A stretch of DNA of 64,000 nucleotides from Microbacterium sp. SORGH_AS_1204 (lineage in GTDB: Bacteria; Actinomycetota; Actinomycetes; Actinomycetales; Microbacteriaceae). The notes beneath the pieces were generated by a model. The model made no database searches. It had not been told where the DNA came from and worked only from the letters and a program-made list of their open reading frames with translations. Positions 9,274 through 19,046 of the stretch are shown here, piece by piece. Numbering within the stretch: position 1 is the first letter of the stretch; each line of letters begins with the position of its first letter. The position numbers and the translations under genes are program-made. Where the stretch lies: assembly GCF_030818935.1 (NCBI RefSeq), contig NZ_JAUTBD010000001.1, forward strand, positions 868,001 to 932,000, in the 5' to 3' direction.

Positions 9274-9591
9274 ATGAAAGAAATCGACGACCTTCCCGGT
9301 CTGCTGGAGGCTTTCACCCATCCCGCGCGAGATGAGGCCGTCACCTTCCGGGTCTACGACCTGGGGGTCGACGGTCAGGGCTCCGGCGTGGTCGTCACCG
9401 TCGCCCTCGGTCGCTACAACTGGGTCGTCTCCCTCGAGCAGCATCCGGTCGACGGGCAGTGGCGCGCGGTCTTCGAACCGTCGTTCTCCGAGTCGGTGTT
9501 CGATGAGGTCGGACTGGGTCATCTCGTCGACGGCATCGACATGATCCGCGCGCTGTGCGCGCACCTCGCCGCGGGAACAGCGCGGGCGTGA
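9274..9591 (+). CDS. hypothetical protein, 105 residues
   Basis: Small soluble acidic protein with no family I recognise. It has an alternating pattern with strands such as AVTFRVYDLGVD, GVVVTVALGRYNWVVSLEQ and WRAVFEPSF, then a C-terminal helix DMIRALCAHLAAG, suggesting a compact alpha/beta fold. There is no signal peptide or membrane segment. The ATG at 9274 follows TACATT (9261-9266) by seven bases, so the transcript is probably leaderless, which supports this as a real gene and start. It stands alone between gbcB and an amidohydrolase gene; no functional link to betaine use can be shown. Confidence 0.65.
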   Translation: MKEIDDLPGLLEAFTHPARDEAVTFRVYDLGVDGQGSGVVVTVALGRYNWVVSLEQHPVDGQWRAVFEPSFSESVFDEVGLGHLVDGIDMIRALCAHLAAGTARA

Positions 9592-9670
9592 CGTCGTCAT
9601 CCGTTCGGCCTCGTCCCGCCTTCGGGAGAGGGCATCGACGACCGACGCGTTGACTGCGTACTGTGTCCAC

Positions 9671-10849
9671 GTGAGAAACGGTTTCGACGAGGGATCGCTG
9701 CTCCTGCGCAATGCGCGCGTGTGGCGGAGACCGGGGGAGTGCGTGTCCGACCCGCAGGACGCCCTCCTCCGCGGGGGTCGTATCGCCGAGATCGGGCGCG
9801 TGGCAGGCGCGGGTTCCGGCGTCCGAGAAGTGGATCTCTCTGGCCGGGTCACGACCGCCGGCTTCTGGAACTGTCACGTGCACCTCACGGAAAGCGTGTG
9901 GTCTGGACGGTCACGTGCCGCGTTGTCGGCGATGCAAGCCGCGATCGATGACATGATGCTCAGCCGGGGCTTCGTGACGGTGGTGGATCTGGGCTCGCAC
10001 CCGCGGACGACGAACGCGCTCGCCCGGAGAATCGAAACGGGCCAGCTTCGCGGCCCGACGATCATCACCGCCGGCATCGGTATCCGCCCCTGGCGTGGCA
10101 TCCCGTTCTACACGAGGATCATCGTGCCGTGGTTCATGCGGTGGATGCTTCCGACACCCCTCACCGGGTTCGGCGCTCGGCTCGTGGTCGCATCTCAGCT
10201 GCGCAACGGCGCCCGCGTCGTCAAACTCTTCACCGGCGCATACGTCACTCCAGAGCGAGTCAAACCGATGCGAGAGGCAGTGGCGCGCGCAGCCGTCGAT
10301 CAGGCGCATCGACGGGGTGTGCGCGTTTTCGCCCACCCCTCGAACCGGGAGGGAACAGCGATCGCACTCGGTGCCGGCGTCGATGCGCTTGCTCACGTTC
10401 CCGACGACACGTACGGAACCGCTGCCCTTCTGGCAGAGGCGGCTCGACGCGGCGTGCGGACGGTGCCGACGTTGCACATGTTCGCCTCCACGGTCAGAAC
10501 GGATGCCGACTATCTGGGTCCGATTCACGCAGCGCTGGGCGACTTCCTGCGGCAGGGAGGCAAGGTGCTGTTCGGCACCGACGTGGGATACATGGCAGAA
10601 CGGGACACGCGCCCGGAGTTCGAAGCGATGGCGGACAGCGGCATGGGTGTCGATCACCTGCTCGGGTCGTTGACTTCCGAGCCCGCGGCATTCTTCGCCG
10701 ACCAGGAGCGGGGCGCGGTCGAAGTGGGTCATCACGCGGATCTGACGATCCTCGACACCAGATCGCAGCATCCGACACCCTCGGATTTTTCGCGGATCTA
10801 CGCAACCTTCCGGCAGGGGAGGATGATCTGGCCCGCCACGATCGAGTGA
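9671..10849 (+). CDS. amidohydrolase family protein
   Basis: Metal-dependent hydrolase of about 392 residues. Visible features are the HxH metal site in FWNCHVHL, a lysine in VVKLFTGAYV that could be the bridging carboxylysine, later histidines in VFAHPSN and DALAHVPDD, and the active-site aspartate in VLFGTDVGY, followed by the terminal beta-sandwich piece ADLTILDTRSQHP. Substrate is unknown; imidazolonepropionase- and dipeptidase-like members look similar. A TACTGT box at 9659-9664 six bases before GTG 9671 argues for a leaderless start there; an in-frame TTG at 9650 is the alternative. It is convergent with the betaine operon and separated from it by a long hairpin. Confidence 0.82.
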   Translation: MRNGFDEGSLLLRNARVWRRPGECVSDPQDALLRGGRIAEIGRVAGAGSGVREVDLSGRVTTAGFWNCHVHLTESVWSGRSRAALSAMQAAIDDMMLSRGFVTVVDLGSHPRTTNALARRIETGQLRGPTIITAGIGIRPWRGIPFYTRIIVPWFMRWMLPTPLTGFGARLVVASQLRNGARVVKLFTGAYVTPERVKPMREAVARAAVDQAHRRGVRVFAHPSNREGTAIALGAGVDALAHVPDDTYGTAALLAEAARRGVRTVPTLHMFASTVRTDADYLGPIHAALGDFLRQGGKVLFGTDVGYMAERDTRPEFEAMADSGMGVDHLLGSLTSEPAAFFADQERGAVEVGHHADLTILDTRSQHPTPSDFSRIYATFRQGRMIWPATIE

Positions 10850-10866
10850 CGGCGCTGCAGACGGGA

Positions 10867-10939
10867 CACGCACAAACGCGATCCGTGCGTACAAACGCGC
10901 GCACACCGCGTTTATGCGCGCAGATCGCGTTTATGCGTG
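10867..10939. terminator. long hairpin between convergent genes
   Basis: Two 33-nt arms (10867-10899 and 10907-10939) separated by 7 nt, with five mismatches that are all transitions. Each arm holds two copies of ACGCAYAAACGCG-like words. It sits midway between the amidohydrolase gene and the 3' end of the betaine operon, so it can stop transcription in both directions. Confidence 0.6.
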
Positions 10940-11012
10940 ACACCGGGACGCGACCGGCGCCCCGGCAGCGAGCGGCCGGCGCCCGGACGCGGGTCGATCG
11001 CGCCGAGCGCGG

Positions 11013-12179
11013 TCAGGCGCCCCGCAGCACCGCCCGGGTCGGGTCGAACAGCGTCGGGGGCAGCATGGCCGACCGCCCGTCGAGGGCCAGGTCGGCGAGG
11101 ATCTCGCCGACCACCGGCACGAACTTGAACCCGTGGCCGCTGAAGCCGCAGGCGATCTGGATCTGCTCGTGCAGGGGGTGCGCGCCGATGACGAAGTGCT
11201 CGTCGGGTGTCACCGAGTAGAGGCAGGTCTTGGCCTGCACGACGGGTCCGGTGAGGTAGGGGAACAGCTGCAGCGCGCGCTCGCGCATCTCGGCGATCTC
11301 GTGGTCGTAGACGTTGCGGTCGATCGTGTTCGCCGTGGTGGGGGAGCCCTTGCGGAAGAAACCGAGCTTCAGGCCGCCGGCGGGACCGTCGGTCATGGGG
11401 AAGCCGTAGATCTGCTGGTTGCCGTGGGTCTCTTCGATGTACACGGGATGCTGCTTGTCGCTGTAGCGCTCGTACGGCACCGCGTCGCTGTACTCGGGCG
11501 AGAACCAGTAGAAGATCATGCGGTCGATCGACAGTGGCAGCCGCAGCTCGGGCAGCACCTGCGGCGCCCAGGGGCCGGGAGTGATGACGAGACGGTCGGC
11601 GCCGTAGGTGCCCTGCGTGGTCACGACCTCGACGCCGCCGTTCGGGGTCGCCTGCCAGTGCGTCACCGGCTCGTGGAAGCGGAGAGTCGCGCCCTTCTTC
11701 GCCGCGACCTCGGCGTTGGCGATCGTCGTCTCCTCGGGGCGGACGTACCCCGCGTTCGCCTCGTACACGGCCACGGCGTCGTCGGCCGGGTTCATCGTGG
11801 GGAAGCGGCGGCGGATCTCGTCGGCATCCAGGATCTCGTGCGGCAGGTTGTGCAGCTCGGACGCCTCTTTGCTGCCGCGGAAGGTGATGTCATCCGGGTC
11901 GCCGATGTAGATGCCGCCGCAGAGCTCCATGATGTCGCGGCCCGACTCGGCTTCGAGCGTGCGCCAGCCCTCGTACGCGCGCTGCAGCAGCGGCACGTAC
12001 TCGGGGCTCTCGAAGTACGACTGCCGGATGATGCGGGTGCCGCCGTGCGCGGCGCCCTGGTCGTGGCCGGGTGCGAAGGTCTCGAGACCCAGGACCTTCG
12101 CGCCCCGTTCGGCGAGGGTGTTGGCGGCGGCGCCGCCCATCGACCCCAGGCCGAGGACGATGACGTCGTAGTGCTCCAT
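11013..12179 (-). CDS. solA: monomeric sarcosine oxidase / N-methyl amino acid oxidase
   Basis: Flavoenzyme of 388 residues expected to oxidise sarcosine to glycine, formaldehyde and H2O2. It has the N-terminal FAD fold VIVLGLGSMGGAAA (7-19), the MSOX signature HGGTRIIRQSYFE (45-57), and the covalent-flavin cysteine Cys319 in AKTCLYSVTPDEHFVIG, as in monomeric sarcosine oxidase and N-methyltryptophan oxidase. The C-terminal HGFKFVPVVGEILADL is also typical. GAAGGA lies nine bases before the ATG. It is the last gene of the betA operon, directly after the dimethylglycine dehydrogenase-like gene, which supports sarcosine as the substrate. Confidence 0.85.
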   Translation of the reverse strand: MEHYDVIVLGLGSMGGAAANTLAERGAKVLGLETFAPGHDQGAAHGGTRIIRQSYFESPEYVPLLQRAYEGWRTLEAESGRDIMELCGGIYIGDPDDITFRGSKEASELHNLPHEILDADEIRRRFPTMNPADDAVAVYEANAGYVRPEETTIANAEVAAKKGATLRFHEPVTHWQATPNGGVEVVTTQGTYGADRLVITPGPWAPQVLPELRLPLSIDRMIFYWFSPEYSDAVPYERYSDKQHPVYIEETHGNQQIYGFPMTDGPAGGLKLGFFRKGSPTTANTIDRNVYDHEIAEMRERALQLFPYLTGPVVQAKTCLYSVTPDEHFVIGAHPLHEQIQIACGFSGHGFKFVPVVGEILADLALDGRSAMLPPTLFDPTRAVLRGA

Positions 12180-12216
12180 CGTGGTGGTTCCTTCTCGTAT
12201 CGGTGCGGACGCCGGC

Positions 12217-14709
12217 TCAGCGGCGGATCGCGGCCATCTCGGGGTCGAACAGCGGCTCGGTGCGCACGGTCGCCGGCAGACGTTGGGCGAAGTACTCGAC
12301 CTCCAGTGTCGTGCCGGGCTCGGCGAGCTCGGGCGGCAGCCACGCGTACGCGATCGACGCGCCGATCGTGTAGCCCTGGTCGGCGCTGGTGACGTAGCCC
12401 ACGGCATCCGTCGTTCCGGGGACGAACACGGGCTCTGCGCCCAGCACCACCCGAGTCGGGTCGTCGAGGGTGAGCGGCACGAGGCGCGTGGTGACGGGAC
12501 GCTCGGCGAGGGCGGCCTTGCCGACGAAGTCGTCTTTGGCCATACGCACCGCGAAGCTCAGACCCGCCTCGGCGGGGGTGTGCTCGCGGGTCATGTCGTG
12601 GCCGAAGGCGCGGTATCCCTTCTCGAGGCGCAGGGCGTTGAACGCGCGGCGGCCGGCGGCGACGATGCCGTGCGCCTGGCCCGCTTCCCACAGGGCGTCC
12701 CAGAGGAAGACGGCGTTGTCGGCGCTGACGTACAGCTCCCAGCCGAGCTCGCCGACGTAGCTGACGCGCAGGGCGAGCACGCTGACGCCCGCGATGTCGA
12801 TCTGCTTCGCGCGGAAGAAGCCGAAACCCTCGTTCGAGACGTCGTCGTGGGTGAGCGACTCCAGCACGGCGCGAGCGTTCGGCCCCCACAGCCCGAGGCC
12901 GCCCTGGCCCGACGAGAGCGCGCGCACCCAGACCCCCTCGGGCGCCTGGGTGGTGAGGTGCACGAGGTCGAGGTTGCCGTTGGTGCCGATCATGTACCGC
13001 TCGGTGTCGAGGCGGGTGACGGTGACATCCGACAGGATGCCGCCCTGCTCGTCGAGCATCATGCCGTAGACGACCCGGCCGATGGCGACGTCGACGTTCG
13101 TGGTGAGCAGACGCTGCAGCAGCGCGGTGGTGCCCGGGCCGAAGACCTCGACGCGGGGGAGGGCGGTCAGGTCGTACAGGGCCACCGAGGATCGGGTGGC
13201 GTGCGCCTCGGCCGCGGCGATGGGCGACCAGTTCTGCGCGGCCCAGTCGTCGCGCACGGGCACGGTCTCCAGCTCGTCGACCAGGCCGGCGTTCGCCTCG
13301 AACCACAGCGGACGCTCCCAGCCTCCGCCCTCGCCGAAGACGGCGCCGAGCTCCTCGTAGCGCTGGTGGAAGGGCGTGCGGCGCAGGCCCCGCAGGCGCT
13401 GGGTTGGGGTGTGCGGGTGACGCACGTCGTAGACCTCGTCGTACGACTCCGACGAACGCTCGCGCGTGAACCGGCGGCTCACCACCGCGGGGTCGAAGCG
13501 GTTGAAGTCGAGGCCGTGGGTGTCGATCCCCGGGTCCCCCGAGACGATCCAGTCGGCGACGACCTGTGCGACACCGGCCGACTGCGTGACCCACACCGCC
13601 TGCGCGAGCCACAGGCCGTCGGTGCCGGGAACGGGCCCGAGCATGGGGCCGCCGTCGGGGGTGAACGAGAAGATGCCGTTGAAGCCCGACTCGAACTGCA
13701 CCCCGCGAAGCTCCGGGAGCAGGCGCTGCGCCTCCTCCCACGTGGGGGCGAAGTCGTCCCAGGTGAGGGGGTGCATCGCGGGGTGCACACCGGTCGCGGC
13801 GAAGGTGTCGGCATCCGCGATCTCGGACTGCTCCAGCGGGATCGGGCGGTGGTTGTACGCGCCGATGCCGATGCGGTCGACGTACTCGCGCAGGTACAGC
13901 GAGAAGTCCTGGTGGCGGAGCATGGGGCGCTTCGCCTCGTCGGTGGGGACATTGGCGCCCTTGAGCGACGGCACGGGCGCGCTGTAGCCGAAGCCGTGCT
14001 CCATGGGCTGCATCGGCAGCTCGAAACCGAGCAGGTCACGCGAGACGCCCGGTCCCCACAGTCCCGCGCACGAGATGACGATGTCGGCGGGGACGAGATC
14101 GGGCTCGGCGGAGCCGGCCGGCACGGGAAGGACCTTCACACCCGTCACCCGTCCGCCCGAGCGCTCGATGCCGACGACGCGGGTGTTGCCGACGATGCGC
14201 GCACCGCGGTCCTGGGCGCGTTCTGCCTGCCACTGCACGGCGGCCGCGCTCTTGACGATCCCGTCGGTGGGGGTGAGCCAACCGCCGAGCACCCCCGAGA
14301 CGTCGAGTCCGGGCCACAGCCGCGCGACCTCGTCGGGGTCGACGAGCTCGCCCGGCACACCCCAGGATGCCGCGAGGCCCCGCCGGCGCTTGAGGTCGTG
14401 CAGACGCTCGTCGGTGGTGGCGATCTCGAGCCCGCCGACGCGCTTGAGCAGCCACTGGCCGTTCAGCGAGACGCCGTCGAGCTTGTCGAGTGTGCGCTGC
14501 GCGAGCTGCGTCATCGTGCGGTCGCCGTTGGTCTGGAAGACGAAGCCGGGCGCGTGCGAGGACGACCCGCCGGTGATGTAGAGGGGACCCTGCTCGAACA
14601 CGGTCACATCGGTCAGGCCGCGCGAGGTCAGCTCGTCGGCGAGGGCGGCGCCGACGACGCCGAGGCCGATGATGACGACGCGGGGGGAACGGGCGGGAGA
14701 CGAGACCAT
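12217..14709 (-). CDS. dimethylglycine/sarcosine dehydrogenase-like FAD oxidoreductase with GcvT domain
   Basis: Protein of 830 residues: an N-terminal DAO-type FAD domain (VVIIGLGVVGAALADEL, 11-27), a probable flavin-linking His52 in GGSSSHAPGF (compare the WHAAG site of dimethylglycine dehydrogenase), an FAO_M middle part, and a C-terminal GcvT aminomethyltransferase domain (about 440-820, with YDLTALPRVEVFGP and GWELYVSAD). Family members demethylate dimethylglycine or sarcosine and pass the one-carbon unit to tetrahydrofolate, giving methylene-THF. Within this operon the likely step is dimethylglycine to sarcosine. The ATG at 14709 lies just before the dinucleotide fold. The methylene-THF made could feed the GlyA reaction encoded at 22.7 kb. 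Confidence 0.88.
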   Translation of the reverse strand: MVSSPARSPRVVIIGLGVVGAALADELTSRGLTDVTVFEQGPLYITGGSSSHAPGFVFQTNGDRTMTQLAQRTLDKLDGVSLNGQWLLKRVGGLEIATTDERLHDLKRRRGLAASWGVPGELVDPDEVARLWPGLDVSGVLGGWLTPTDGIVKSAAAVQWQAERAQDRGARIVGNTRVVGIERSGGRVTGVKVLPVPAGSAEPDLVPADIVISCAGLWGPGVSRDLLGFELPMQPMEHGFGYSAPVPSLKGANVPTDEAKRPMLRHQDFSLYLREYVDRIGIGAYNHRPIPLEQSEIADADTFAATGVHPAMHPLTWDDFAPTWEEAQRLLPELRGVQFESGFNGIFSFTPDGGPMLGPVPGTDGLWLAQAVWVTQSAGVAQVVADWIVSGDPGIDTHGLDFNRFDPAVVSRRFTRERSSESYDEVYDVRHPHTPTQRLRGLRRTPFHQRYEELGAVFGEGGGWERPLWFEANAGLVDELETVPVRDDWAAQNWSPIAAAEAHATRSSVALYDLTALPRVEVFGPGTTALLQRLLTTNVDVAIGRVVYGMMLDEQGGILSDVTVTRLDTERYMIGTNGNLDLVHLTTQAPEGVWVRALSSGQGGLGLWGPNARAVLESLTHDDVSNEGFGFFRAKQIDIAGVSVLALRVSYVGELGWELYVSADNAVFLWDALWEAGQAHGIVAAGRRAFNALRLEKGYRAFGHDMTREHTPAEAGLSFAVRMAKDDFVGKAALAERPVTTRLVPLTLDDPTRVVLGAEPVFVPGTTDAVGYVTSADQGYTIGASIAYAWLPPELAEPGTTLEVEYFAQRLPATVRTEPLFDPEMAAIRR

Positions 14710-14828
14710 GCGAAACCTCGAGATCGGATGCGTGCGCACGATGCAGCAACGGGCGCGGGGTGGGGCGGGGGGAATGCGGGGGTGTACCGGAGGGGGCGCG
14801 ATCGCGCCCCCTCCGGGTGGAGCGGGTG

Positions 14829-15803
14829 TTACTTGATGCCCTCGAGCATCGCGGCGACCTTGTCGGGGTTGTCGTCGACCCACTTCTTGGCCGCGTCTTC
14901 GGGCGTCATGTTGTCTTTCGCGATGTAGCTGGCGACGGTGTTCTGGTCGTCGTTGGTCCACGTGAAGTTCTTCAGCAGCTTCACCGCGGGAGTGTCCTTC
15001 GCGACCCACGCCGACGAGGCGATCTTGTCGAGCGTGTAGGGCGGGTAGTCGCAGGCGACCTTCTGCGGGTCGGCATCGCAGCCGTCGGTGTAGGCGGGCA
15101 GCGTGATGTGGCCGAGCTTCTGCTCGGAGAAGAACCAGTGCGGCTCGTAGAAATAGGCCAGCAGCGGGGTGCGGTTGGCCTGGGCCGAGCGGAACGCCTC
15201 GATGAGGGCCGCCTCGGAGCCGGCGTAGACCACCTTGTAGTTCAGGCCCAGGTTGGTCACGAGGGCCTCGTCGTTGGTGACGTAGCTGGGGTCGCCGTCG
15301 AGCAGCTGACCCTTGCCGTCGGACTCGCTGGTCTTGAACAGGTCGGCGTACTTGTTCAGGTCGGCCGAGGTCTTCAGGTCGGGGTACTCCTCGGTCATCC
15401 ACTCGGGGATGAACCAGCCGATGACCCCCTCGTTGCCGGTGGGGCCGACCTCGACGGCGGTCTTGTCGCCCTCGATGTACTTCTCCTTCAGCGACGCGTG
15501 TCCCCAGTTCTCGATGATGAGGTCGACCTCGCCGGTGCCGAAGCCCTGCCAGGCGACCTCTTCCGAGATGGGCTTCTGCACGACGGTGCAGCCCAGCTCG
15601 TTCTCGGCCAGGTACGTGTACACGGCGGCATCCGCGGTGTAACCGACCCAGTTGTTCATGGCGAGGTTGGTGGTGCCGCAGGCGGCGGCGCCACCCGCGT
15701 CGGACGAGCTGTCGTTGAGCGACGAGCCACAGCCCGAGAGGGCGAGGACACCGGCCGAGAGGACGGCGAGGGCGGACAGGGTGCGTGTGCGGGCGTGGTG
15801 CAT
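14829..15803 (-). CDS. proX: glycine betaine/choline ABC transporter substrate-binding lipoprotein
   Basis: OpuAC/ProX-type binding protein of 324 residues. A lipoprotein signal peptide ends in the lipobox LALSGC (Cys near residue 25), then a low-complexity linker and the binding domain. NLAMNNWVGYTADAAVYTYL at the start of the domain and IIENWGHASLKEKYI are the usual motifs of the betaine-binding family; the tryptophans there would form the aromatic cage for the trimethylammonium group. The C-terminus (DAAKKWVDDNPDKVAAMLEG) matches the family end. It follows the permease gene by 53 bases, but the permease frame runs into it because of an apparent single-base insertion. Confidence 0.93.
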   Translation of the reverse strand: MHHARTRTLSALAVLSAGVLALSGCGSSLNDSSSDAGGAAACGTTNLAMNNWVGYTADAAVYTYLAENELGCTVVQKPISEEVAWQGFGTGEVDLIIENWGHASLKEKYIEGDKTAVEVGPTGNEGVIGWFIPEWMTEEYPDLKTSADLNKYADLFKTSESDGKGQLLDGDPSYVTNDEALVTNLGLNYKVVYAGSEAALIEAFRSAQANRTPLLAYFYEPHWFFSEQKLGHITLPAYTDGCDADPQKVACDYPPYTLDKIASSAWVAKDTPAVKLLKNFTWTNDDQNTVASYIAKDNMTPEDAAKKWVDDNPDKVAAMLEGIK

Positions 15804-15856
15804 GGATACTCCCTTGGTGAGACGCGGCGTCTCGGTCGGTCGGGTCGGGACCCGTT

Positions 15857-17948
15857 TCATGCGGTAGCGGTGCGGGGTGTTCGGGTGGTGGATCTCCGTA
15901 GGCGCCGAGCCGGCGCCGGGGGAGCGGTGGGTGCGAGGGGAGTGCGGTGGGCGAAGGCCTGCGTCGTGCGGTCGAGCAGCATGCCCCAGATGACGATGGC
16001 GAGGGCCCGCGGCGAGCCCCTTGCCGAAGAGGTCGGTCTGCACGAAGCCCGCGACGACGAGGTAGCCGAGCCCGCCACCGCCGACCAGGCCGCCGATGAC
16101 GACCATCGACAGCACGTAGATGAGCGCCTGGTTCACCGCGAGGGTGATGGCGTGGCGGATCATCGGCAGCTGCACCTTCGTGACGGCCTGCCACGGGCTC
16201 GACCCGGTGCTGAGCAGCACCTCGCCGAGCGTCTCGGGCAGCTGCCGGATGGCGTCGGCGATGATCTTGATCGAGATGGGCGCGGCGTAGATGACGGCGG
16301 CGACGATCGCGGTGAAGCGGTTCGGCCCGAAGAGCCCGAGGAACGGCACGAGGTAGACGAACGCCGGCATGGTCTGCGCGGCATCCAGGATGGGACGGAT
16401 CGCCGCATCGACACGGGGGACCCGCCCCATCCACACGCCCAGCACCAGCGCGATGGCGACCGTGAGCACGGTGGCGACGAGGGTCGAAGCCAGCGTGATC
16501 ATCGAGGGTCCCCAGACGCCCAGCAGCCACACCACGACCATCCCCGCCAGGGTGGCTCCGGCGAGCGACGCCCGCCCGGCGACGAACGCGATGACCGTGA
16601 ACGCCGCCATGACGACGACGATCGGCGACTGCTCGAGCAGTGCCTGCAGCGGGTTGATCAGCGCGGTGGTCACGACCTCCTGCAGCGCCGACGTCACACC
16701 GCCGAAGGTGGTGTTCACCCAGGCGGATGCCGTGTTCACGGCGCTCTCGACGAGGTCGCCGATCTCGATCTGCGCGGGGAAGACGGCGGCCCACAGCTGC
16801 GAGCGAGACAGGAAGATCGCCACGAGCGCGATGGCTGCACCCGCCCCGTACGCGATGCGACGCGGCAGGACGGCACGGGTGCGCCGCGCGGCGACGACGG
16901 CCGGGTCGGCACGACGGCCGATCGCCGTGGTGACGCGGTCGAGCACGATCGCCAGCAGCACGACGGCGAGGCCGGCGTTGAACGCGCGACCGACGTTGAG
17001 CGACTGCAGCGCCTGCACGACCACCTGGCCGAGGCCGGGGGCGGCGATGAGGGCCGCGATGGTGACCATCGACAGCGCCGCCATGGTGGTCTGGTTGATG
17101 CCGAGCACGATCGAGGTGCGCGCGAGCGGCAACACGACCGTACGCAGGCGCTGGCGGGGCGTCGCACCCAGCGAGGCGACGCTCTCGTCGATGGACTCGG
17201 GGATGTCGCGGACGCCATGCGCGGTGAGGCGGATGACGGGAGGGGCGGCGTAGATGAGGGTCGCGATGACGGCGGCGGCGGGGCCGATGAGGAAGATCAG
17301 CGCCAGCGGGGCCAGGTAGACGAAGGTGGGCATCGTCTGCATGAAGTCGAGCACGGGGGTCAGCACCCGTTCGACGCGCCGCGACCGGCCCGTCCAGATG
17401 CCGACCGGGATGCCGATGACGAGGGCGAAGAACACCGCGGCGAAGGTGATGGCGAGCGTCTGCATCGCCTCGAGGTAGAGCCCCTGCACGCCGATGACGA
17501 CGAGGAAGCCCACGGTGAGGGCGGCCACGCGCGCGTTGCCGCACACCCAGGCGATCCAGCCGAAGAGGAGCGTCGAACCGAGCCAGCCGATCTCGGGGTA
17601 CCCGAGGCCGTACGTGGTGGCGGCCAGGAGCGACAGCAGCGCCTGCACCACCGCGTTGATGACGACGCGCACGACGTCGAGGGCCAGGAGCACGACGTTG
17701 GAGGAGCGGTTGTCGGCGACCCACTCCTTCACGGCGTCGAAGAAGCCGTGCACGTCGGTGAGTGACGCGGTGGGGAGGGTGTCGGTGCCCTGGCCGTGGG
17801 TGAACGCGAAGACGGCGAGCCAGAGCACGCCCACCCCGATCAGCACCGTGGTGCGCGGCGAGATGCGGCGCGGTCGCGGGGCGGCGGTGAGGGTCGAGGC
17901 CTCGATCTTGGTGATCTCGACGGTCGTGGGGGCGACGGGGGCGCTCAT
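15857..17948 (-). pseudogene. proW: betaine ABC transporter permease, duplicated domain, frameshifted near its 3' end
   Basis: Permease with two ProW-type domains in one chain: the first around 140-370 (MQTMPTFVYLAPLALIF, SIDESVASLGATPRQRLRTVVLP) and the second around 470-680 (AQTMPAFVYLVPFLGLF, TLGEVLLSTGSSPWQAVTKVQLP). About 696 residues would result if one extra G in the GGG run at 16003-16005 were removed; the last helix (LAIVIWGMLLDRTTQAFAHR) then reads in frame to a stop at 15857. As written, the frame loses that helix and runs without a stop into proX, giving a false permease-lipoprotein fusion. The start ATG at 17948 overlaps the proV stop (ATGA). An assembly indel is the simplest explanation; a real recent mutation cannot be excluded. 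Confidence 0.8.
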
Positions 17949-19018
17949 GACGGATGCCGTTCGCCGGCGACGGCACGCAGCACCGCGTCGCGATCGACGA
18001 TGCCGACGACGGCGCCCGCGGCATCCGTCACGCGAACCGGAACGGAGGTACCCAGGACCACGGGGATGGCGTCGGCGATGACGGTGTCGGCTGGCAGAGT
18101 CGGTGCGTCGGGCGCGGTGTCGCCGGGGCGGGCGATCCACTGCAGCGTGAGAACGCTCGCGATCGGCACGTCGGAGACGAAGTCGGCGACGTAGTCGTTG
18201 GCGGGGGCGCCGACGAGTTCGGCACCGGTGCCGATCTGCTGCAGTTCGCCGTGGCGCATGATGAGGATGCGGTCGCCGAGCTTGAGGGCTTCGGAGAGGT
18301 CGTGCGTGACGAAGACCATGGTCTTGCCCATCTCGTGGTGCAGCCGCACGATCTCGGCCTGCATGTTGCGGCGGATGAGCGGGTCGAGGGCCGAGAACGG
18401 CTCGTCGAACAACAGCACGTCGGGGTCGCCGGCCAGCGCCCGGGCCAGGCCCACGCGCTGCTGCATTCCGCCGGAAAGCTGCGAGGGGTAGCGCCATTCG
18501 TATCCGTCGAGCCCGACGAGCGAGACCATCTCGAGCGCCCGCTCGCGGCGCTCGGCCTTGCCGACGCCGCGGATCTCGAGTCCGTAGGCGATGTTGTCGA
18601 CGACGGTGCGGAAGGGGAGGAGACCGAAGTGCTGGAACACCATCGCGGCCTTGGTGCGGCGGAACTCCCGCAGGGGTCCCGGTGCGAGCGAGAGCAGATC
18701 GTCGCCGCGCATCGTGATGGAGCCGGCTGTGGGCTCGACGAGCCGGGTCAGACACCGGATCAGCGTGGACTTCCCGGAGCCCGACAGGCCCATGATGACG
18801 AACACCTCCCCGCGTCCGACGGTGAAGCTGAGGTCGCGGACGGCGACGACGTTGCCGGTGCGCTCGAGGATCTCGGCGGTGCTGAGGTCGGCGAGCTGCG
18901 GGTTGCCGACGACCTTCTCGGGGGCGTTCCCGAAGACCTTCCAGAGACCGTCGACGGTGAAGTCGTCGACGTCGGTGGCGGCGGAGCGGTGAAGGGGTGG
19001 TGCCGTGATGGTGCTCAT
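17945..19018 (-). CDS. proV: betaine ABC transporter ATP-binding protein
   Basis: ProV/OpuAA-type ATPase of 357 residues that drives betaine or choline uptake. Walker A is GLSGSGKS (77-84), the Q-loop is in VFQHFGLLP, the ABC signature is LSGGMQQR, and Walker B is [12 protein letters not shown]. The C-terminal region (about 280-350) is CBS-like ([32 protein letters not shown]), as in osmotically regulated members. The N-terminal extension with [14 protein letters not shown] is a family hallmark. It lies 28 bases after betB and overlaps the permease gene by four bases. Confidence 0.94.
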   Translation of the reverse strand: MSTITAPPLHRSAATDVDDFTVDGLWKVFGNAPEKVVGNPQLADLSTAEILERTGNVVAVRDLSFTVGRGEVFVIMGLSGSGKSTLIRCLTRLVEPTAGSITMRGDDLLSLAPGPLREFRRTKAAMVFQHFGLLPFRTVVDNIAYGLEIRGVGKAERRERALEMVSLVGLDGYEWRYPSQLSGGMQQRVGLARALAGDPDVLLFDEPFSALDPLIRRNMQAEIVRLHHEMGKTMVFVTHDLSEALKLGDRILIMRHGELQQIGTGAELVGAPANDYVADFVSDVPIASVLTLQWIARPGDTAPDAPTLPADTVIADAIPVVLGTSVPVRVTDAAGAVVGIVDRDAVLRAVAGERHPS

Positions 19019-19046
19019 CGGTGGTGCTCCCTTTCGTGAGGAGAGG

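Noticed and set aside
12217..18024. A 1935-residue open frame, and a 1308-residue frame at 14829-18755, spanning several genes of the betaine operon
   Set aside because: They are read-throughs of low stop-codon density in GC-rich DNA plus the proW frameshift. Clear separate starts, ribosome sites and domain ends exist for each gene.
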